Below, in pieces: positions 59,401-64,000 of a stretch of 64,000 bases of DNA (position 1 is the stretch's first letter; the number at the start of each line of letters is the position of its first letter). The notes beneath the pieces were generated by a model. That model worked only from the letters and a program-made list of their open reading frames with translations, was not told the DNA's origin and searched no databases. The stretch lies in NCBI RefSeq assembly GCF_027942865.1, contig NC_134506.1, forward strand, positions 15,956,436-16,020,435, in the 5' to 3' direction. This DNA is from Odontesthes bonariensis. Lineage: Eukaryota > Chordata > Actinopteri > Atheriniformes > Atherinopsidae. Made by a program: the position numbers and the translations under genes.

Positions 59401-62400
59401 GCTCTACTGTGGTGGAGGAGAAGAACCAGTATATAGAAGCAATATACATGTACTGGGAAATGGTTCAAATATATGCAAGCTACTTTATCATGAGCTGTCA
59501 GACATAAAAAAAAACGGATTTGGTTTAACATTTTGACATCAGAAAGTCATTACACATTTTGTCCTGAGAAAACAAACAGGTTGTGATTTTCTAATTAGTC
59601 AGGTTTATAGGTGCTGCTATGCAGATTTTTGGCTCAGTTAGCTCAGTTACAGTTGGCTCCATTTGTAAATTTACTGTACACTGATGAGAATGGTATCGTC
59701 CTAATTCTCGGAAAGAATGTGAAAAGGCAGATTGGTAACACAGTTCTTTAAGATTGTATATATGTTTGGTTCTTTAAAGTGTAACTTTAACAACATGTTT
59801 GTGTCCTAATGAATGAAATTACGATTGAATGTCTTGTTATCATGATTTGTTTCTTGGTGACAGTGGAAATAGTTTGAAAAGTGGTTGTTCTAATTTAATG
59901 GCTGCTGATATGAATATTGCTCTGCAAACGACAGGTTACGGCTTTGTCGACTTCGACAGCCCAGCAGCTGCTTTAAAGGCAGTACATGCTCTGAAAACCA
60001 GCGGCATACAGGCCCAGATGGCCAAGGTGAGTCTGTTACAGGCACATGTGTATGTCTGTGAGTGTGCATGTTTGTCATGCTTGTGAACATTTCTTCGTAC
60101 GCATGCTTTTTTAGTGCATGTGTGCTTGTGTCCGGTGTGTGTTGGAGAATGGCATTAGACAGGTCACATGTCCTCAGCTGTCAAGCTGTTCCTTCCGTGA
60201 CCTCATTTACTTTCACTAAAGAAACCAGATGTCACCTATCTCTCTGCCAAATAACCTGTCAGTCACTGTGACACGTTACACACAAGCCCACCCGCTCATT
60301 CTCTGCCACCTCACTTCTGGTTTGGTTACACCGATTGTACAGAGTTTACCAGCATTATTGCAGTCTCTTTGTCTGTTTACATATCCAAATTATGCAAACT
60401 GACATAGTGTCAACAGCACTACTGCTCTGAGCCTTTCTTGGTCTCCTAAGAACAACTGAAGGTTAAGCACAGCACATCAACGATAGTATTTGATGACCAA
60501 CTGGATATTTATCTGGATATCTGCACCACATTTGTGATTTGTCTCAGATTCTCTTTATCGTCAAATTTTGTTCGGACACACCCATTTCCCTAGCTGTGTT
60601 GCTGTTTCTCTGCCTAAATATATGAGTGAGAGGTCACTGATGAATGGTTACTCACTGGAGACCTGCATGTGGCTGCTCTGTGTGGAACAAACATGGAAGA
60701 ACACAGTTTGTGTGTTGTGGTAGCCATGGCGACACTGCTCTCCTGCTGTTTCTAGAGGAGACCGTAGAGGCGCTGAGCTGCTGCGCAGTGCAGATGAAGT
60801 GTGCTTCAGTGTGTGTGCAGGAGAGCTTGTAAATGTTTATTTAACTAAATGTTAGTCGAACACAACTTTATGTGGAGAAAAACGGATTGTGTCAGACTTT
60901 GATTTTTCTGTGAAGCACATGACTGCATTTTTCAGTTTTTTTCCTCTTGAATTTAGCCATTTCCACATGCCAAACAAACTAGAAAACACTTATTCATTCA
61001 ACACACTTCTTCTTTTCCATTTTCTTTTCTGAGAGCAGCAACAGGAGCAGGACCCCACAAATCTTTACATTTCCAACTTGCCTCTCTCCGTGGATGAGAA
61101 AGAGTTGGAGAAGATGCTGCAACCCTTGGGCCAGGTGGTCTCCACTCGAATCCTCCGAGACTACAGCGGTAACAGCCGAGGCGTGGGCTTTGCCAGGTCG
61201 GTCTCAGGAGAAAACAAAGCACATTCATTCCTTTTCAATTACATCACCTTTGAAGTAGTTGTGGAATAAGCCTTCAGCAAATCAATGACCTCTAGTAATG
61301 TTACCTTGTGCCTCATTGCAGCACTTTGGAGCAACTGTTACGTTTTTATTGAAATTAAGATTAGCAACATATTCTTCACAGTTATGGTATGTTCTTGAAT
61401 ATAACACCATAATCACTGTCGGAGGTTGAGGTTTTCTGCAGTTCAAATTGAACAGTTCCCACTCTCAAACTCATTAAACTGGGTTGCTTCTGTGTCGCTG
61501 TCTTTGCAGGAATTGATTCTGTGTTATCAGTGCTGGCAGAAAGTTTGTAAAAGAAAATCAGATCAGCGCACAGGTTACATGTAGTCTGTGTTTATGTTGA
61601 CTTACAGTATTGTACAGAAGTTTTGAGCCACCCCTCATTTCTTTATATGTTGCTTCCAAGTAGCCAGACTTTCATTTCATCTTTTCAAGTGGTCTTAAGC
61701 AATAGTCCTCCAGGCTTTCTAAAGGTCTTTCAAAGTTTTCTTAGGACATTGACAGCTTTTTCCACTCTTTTTCCACATCTTCAGTCCGGCTGTTTTTTTC
61801 TTTTTAGTATTAAGGCACTTAACACTGAACTATGAATCATTCAACCATAAAAAAGGCAGGGATGAACCAGTGTTGTGACATCATATAACACACAACTTAG
61901 CAAAGACCCTATTTGAAATTGTATTTCTTGGCACTTAGTTACTGGAACAGGGAAAACGGTTAAAAAAAAATGGAACGAAAACAGAAAAAAGGTAAACAGG
62001 GAGGAAAGGTTGATTCATGCCAAATGACAAAAGAACTGGACTGAAAGTATGTTGCAACAGGTCTTATGGAGGGATGAATCCTCCCCTGAGTCTGGGTCTC
62101 AACATTATTGAAGCAGTGTGGGATCATCTTGACAGAACGAAAATTGAGCCAACATCCAAAAAAGAGCTTTAAATGTCCTTCAAGAAGCCCGGAGAACTAT
62201 TCCTGAAGACTACTTAAAGAAATGAGAAGAAAGTTTGTCTAAAAGGCTGTGTTGAAGAATAAAGGTGCTCATGGCAAATACTGACTTTCAAGCTCATTAC
62301 AATTGTACAAACTATGTCTTTGCCTTATGTACTTGTATCCCCATTTATGTTTGCTCATGATTCAATAAACCACTGCACACGCTTGCCGTTTTTTGGGCAA

Positions 62401-63501
62401 AATATATAAAGAAATGAGTGGCGGCTCAAGAGCTTTGCACAGTACCGTATATCTTTGGGTTTTGTGGTCCAAGCATTGTCTTTAAAATGGAACAAAGGAA
62501 CAAAGCCTGATATACTGATTCAATCCTGTTCCACCATATGCATACACAACCAGTAATGTGATTCCTAACTTGACACTATTCTTTGACTTTCACATGAAAG
62601 AGCTCAAGAGTCTTCCAGTTATGCCTAACAATACCACTTACTGTTGAAGAAAGTCTTACTGTAGATTGTCTCTGTTTGATTGAATTGATGATAGCATCAT
62701 CTTCTTCCCTGTCAGGATGGACACAACAGAGCAGTGCAACGCAGTCATCTCCCACTTCAATGGAAAGTTCATAAAGTTAGCTTCTGGAGCTCTGGGTAAG
62801 AAAGAGTTTCACTTTTCTGTACACTTTCCAACTGTGGAAGCGATGATGATTCATTGTTGACTAGTTGTTGTTGTTGTGCTTTGCCCACAGCCCCATCTCA
62901 GCCCTTGCTGTGTAAGTTTGCGGACAGTCAAAGGAAGAAACACGCTCACAGTGGATTTGTTCCCAATGGACAGACGGCAGATCTCAGACTAGTACGTGAA
63001 TGCTGGTCATATTAATATGTCCAGCCTTTATAGGCTCACATAACCTCATAAATTCTGTTAAAAAAGGGCTGCAACAAGATATTTTAACCTTGTAAAAAGG
63101 AAAAGAGAACCAACAAAGTTAAATTCTTTGTTGTCAACAACAGAATTCCCTCAGAAAAACATTTACTGTGCAAAATTAGAGAAATCAGTCCATTTATTCT
63201 AATTTAATTGACTTGCATTCCAAGTTTCTGACTCAAAATCACATCAGAACTGTTCCCATCTGTACACCAGACTATGTCTGGATTTTGTTAAGCAATTCAG
63301 TGCGGGAGGAAATTAAAGCAAAAAGTAACATTAATCGGACTAAGATTACACCTATATTTACTCAGTAAAACTGATAAATCTAATGTTGTTTTCAGTTGTT
63401 ACAATACAGTGGTAAGACATGAATTTGTAATAAATCTTTTTGTCACGTTAGGGTGCAATGACTCTCACCTATGACCCCTCTTCAGCAGCCATACAGAATG
63501 G
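54082..63501 (+). CDS. rbms1: RNA-binding motif single-stranded-interacting protein 1-like, 5' part (continues past the window)
   Basis: Member of the RBMS/MSSP family, which binds AU-rich RNA and single-stranded DNA through two RRM domains. Eight coding exons: 54082-54132, 55888-56030, 58238-58296, 59935-60026, 61039-61196, 62716-62795, 62891-62991 and 63452-63501. They total 734 bases in one continuous frame, ending mid-codon at a GTGAGT donor. The N terminus [17 protein letters not shown] resembles the short first exon of one mammalian RBMS1 isoform (MIF...RKQ). That, together with its position next to psmd14, favours rbms1 over rbms2/3. The first exon of the long isoform was not found. 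The segment between RRM2 and AMTLTYDP ([14 protein letters not shown]) has diverged from mammals. The C-terminal half lies beyond 64000. Confidence 0.92.
55888..60026 (+). CDS. rbms1: rbms1 exons 2-4: RRM1
   Basis: Exons 55888-56030, 58238-58296 and 59935-60026. A serine/asparagine-rich leader ([11 protein letters not shown]) is followed by RNP2 (NLYIRG) and RNP1 (KGYGFVDF, split by the intron at 58297-59934). The segment [17 protein letters not shown] differs from the mammalian LCQPYGKIVSTKAILDK at four residues near the second helix. It ends QAQMAK, as in all RBMS proteins. Confidence 0.93.
56031..58237 (+). other. rbms1: rbms1 intron 2
   Basis: A 2.2 kb intron containing the microsatellite at 56294-56402. 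Nothing else was recognised. Intron 1 (54133-55887) likewise shows only a short (CA)n near 54142, and intron 4 (60027-61038) nothing. Confidence 0.6.
56294..56402. repeat. Compound (GATG)n(GATA)n microsatellite
   Basis: About 7 GATG units pass directly into about 20 GATA units. The serine/isoleucine/tyrosine open frames on the opposite strand are artefacts of it. Confidence 0.96.
58871..59232. mobile_element. Non-autonomous TTAA-type element with large internal palindrome
   Basis: 362 bp bounded by TTAA on both sides (58867-58870 and 59233-59236). Terminal inverted repeats of 24 bases with one mismatch (58871-58894 and 59209-59232) begin AGCTATAATG and AGCCATAATG. Inside, 58897-58983 and 58987-59073 form a palindrome of 87-bp arms with about two mismatches and a 3-base loop. 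TTAA targets point to piggyBac- or Kolobok-type mobilisation. It lies in rbms1 intron 3. Confidence 0.85.
61039..62795 (+). CDS. rbms1: rbms1 exons 5-6: RRM2
   Basis: Exons 61039-61196 and 62716-62795. [20 protein letters not shown] carries RNP2, and RGVGFARM, split between the exons, is RNP1. Then come [18 protein letters not shown]. The intron between them holds a Tc1-like remnant (61605-62447). Confidence 0.93.
61605..62447. mobile_element. Tc1/mariner-like remnant with inverted terminal repeats
   Basis: Imperfect inverted repeats of about 45 bases mark the ends: CAGTATTGTACAGAAGTTTT on the left, and the complement of CGGTACTGTGCAAAGCTCTT on the right. Both run into TCATTTCTTTATAT. TA dinucleotides flank both ends (61603-61604 and 62448-62449). 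A decayed plus-strand segment near 62100 reads [13 protein letters not shown], the Tc1 transposase C-terminal signature, but stops and frameshifts destroy the frame. At 843 bp it is internally deleted relative to a full Tc1 element. Confidence 0.87.
62996..63451 (+). other. rbms1: rbms1 intron 7
   Basis: A 460-base AT-rich intron with no recognisable feature. Confidence 0.5.
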
Positions 63502-63699
63502 GTGAGTGAGTAGTGTTTCAAAGTTTGTAAAGTCTTCAAAATGTTCCGTTTCTTCATGAATATGACAACATGATCAGATCTTTTTACACATGTCCCCAAA
63601 ATACTTAAAGAAAAGACAATTATACAAATGAAGCTAAAGCATCATACTTTCATCATATTTTATTTATTGAGGCATATAATCCAATGTTAAATATATGTG

Positions 63700-64000
63700 A
63701 GTGTCGAAGGTAGGTTATCTTTTGCTTTCTGGATCTGGAGTTACCCCGTAGTGCAGCAACAACTGCACTTTTACATTTCTTGTAGCTGTTGATCAGTCCT
63801 GCAACTTGGTGGAATTGTAGCTCATTCCTCATTCCAGGATATCTTCAACTATGGGATGTTGTTAAATTTCTTCATCACAACTTCAAAGCTTAACATTTTT
63901 CCATTAAGTTCACGGCTTTGACTTGCCCATGTCTTTGATAGAAGGACGGGTCTGCTTGGGGTCATTGGTTTGCTGCAGGACTCTCTTTCTCTTTAGATTT
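63700..64000 (-). repeat. Possible DNA-transposon fragment at the right edge
   Basis: Segments such as TTGTAGCTGTTGATCAGTCC and GGGGTCATTGGTTTGCTGC resemble internal parts of dispersed fish DNA transposons. No terminal repeats are visible inside the window, so the call rests on general appearance. It lies in the rbms1 intron after 63501. Confidence 0.35.

Overview
This is vertebrate nuclear DNA, most likely from a teleost fish. The genes are split into many short exons with compact GT-AG introns. The spacer DNA carries a tRNA-headed SINE, hAT-like, Tc1-like and TTAA-type DNA elements, an L2/CR1-type LINE fragment and long microsatellites. No bacterial-type genes, operons, CRISPR arrays or tRNA genes were seen.

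Three protein genes are present. (1) Positions 1348-22413, minus strand: a complete fibronectin gene (fn1-type). I resolved 46 coding exons. Their lengths sum to 7389 bases, exactly 2463 codons including the stop, with every splice phase consistent. Modules in order are signal peptide, FNI 1-6, FNII 1-2, FNI 7-9, FNIII 1-7, EDB, FNIII 8-11, EDA, FNIII 12-14, the variable (IIICS) region, FNIII 15, FNI 10-12 and the C-terminal dimerisation tail. The promoter has a TATA box and the 3' end a poly(A) signal. (2) Positions 44952-48393, minus strand: psmd14 (Rpn11), the JAMM deubiquitinase of the proteasome lid, 310 residues in 10 coding exons, with a noncoding first exon near 49126. (3) Positions 54082 to beyond 63501, plus strand: an rbms1-like gene for an RNA-binding protein with two RRM domains. 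Eight coding exons lie in the window and the C-terminal half lies past the right edge.

Between fn1 and psmd14 are about 22 kb without a recognisable gene, holding transposon remnants and simple repeats. psmd14 and rbms1 are head to head, separated by about 5 kb. The three genes do unrelated jobs (extracellular matrix, protein degradation, RNA binding), and nothing suggests shared regulation.

I found no convincing new biological system. The points most worth a second look are: changed integrin-site residues in fibronectin (PPSRN in place of PHSRN, and an altered EDA integrin motif); an EDB exon with a shifted, weak splice donor; a TTAA-flanked element whose near-perfect palindrome encodes nearly the same peptide on both strands; and a SINE copy that lost exactly its internal promoter.
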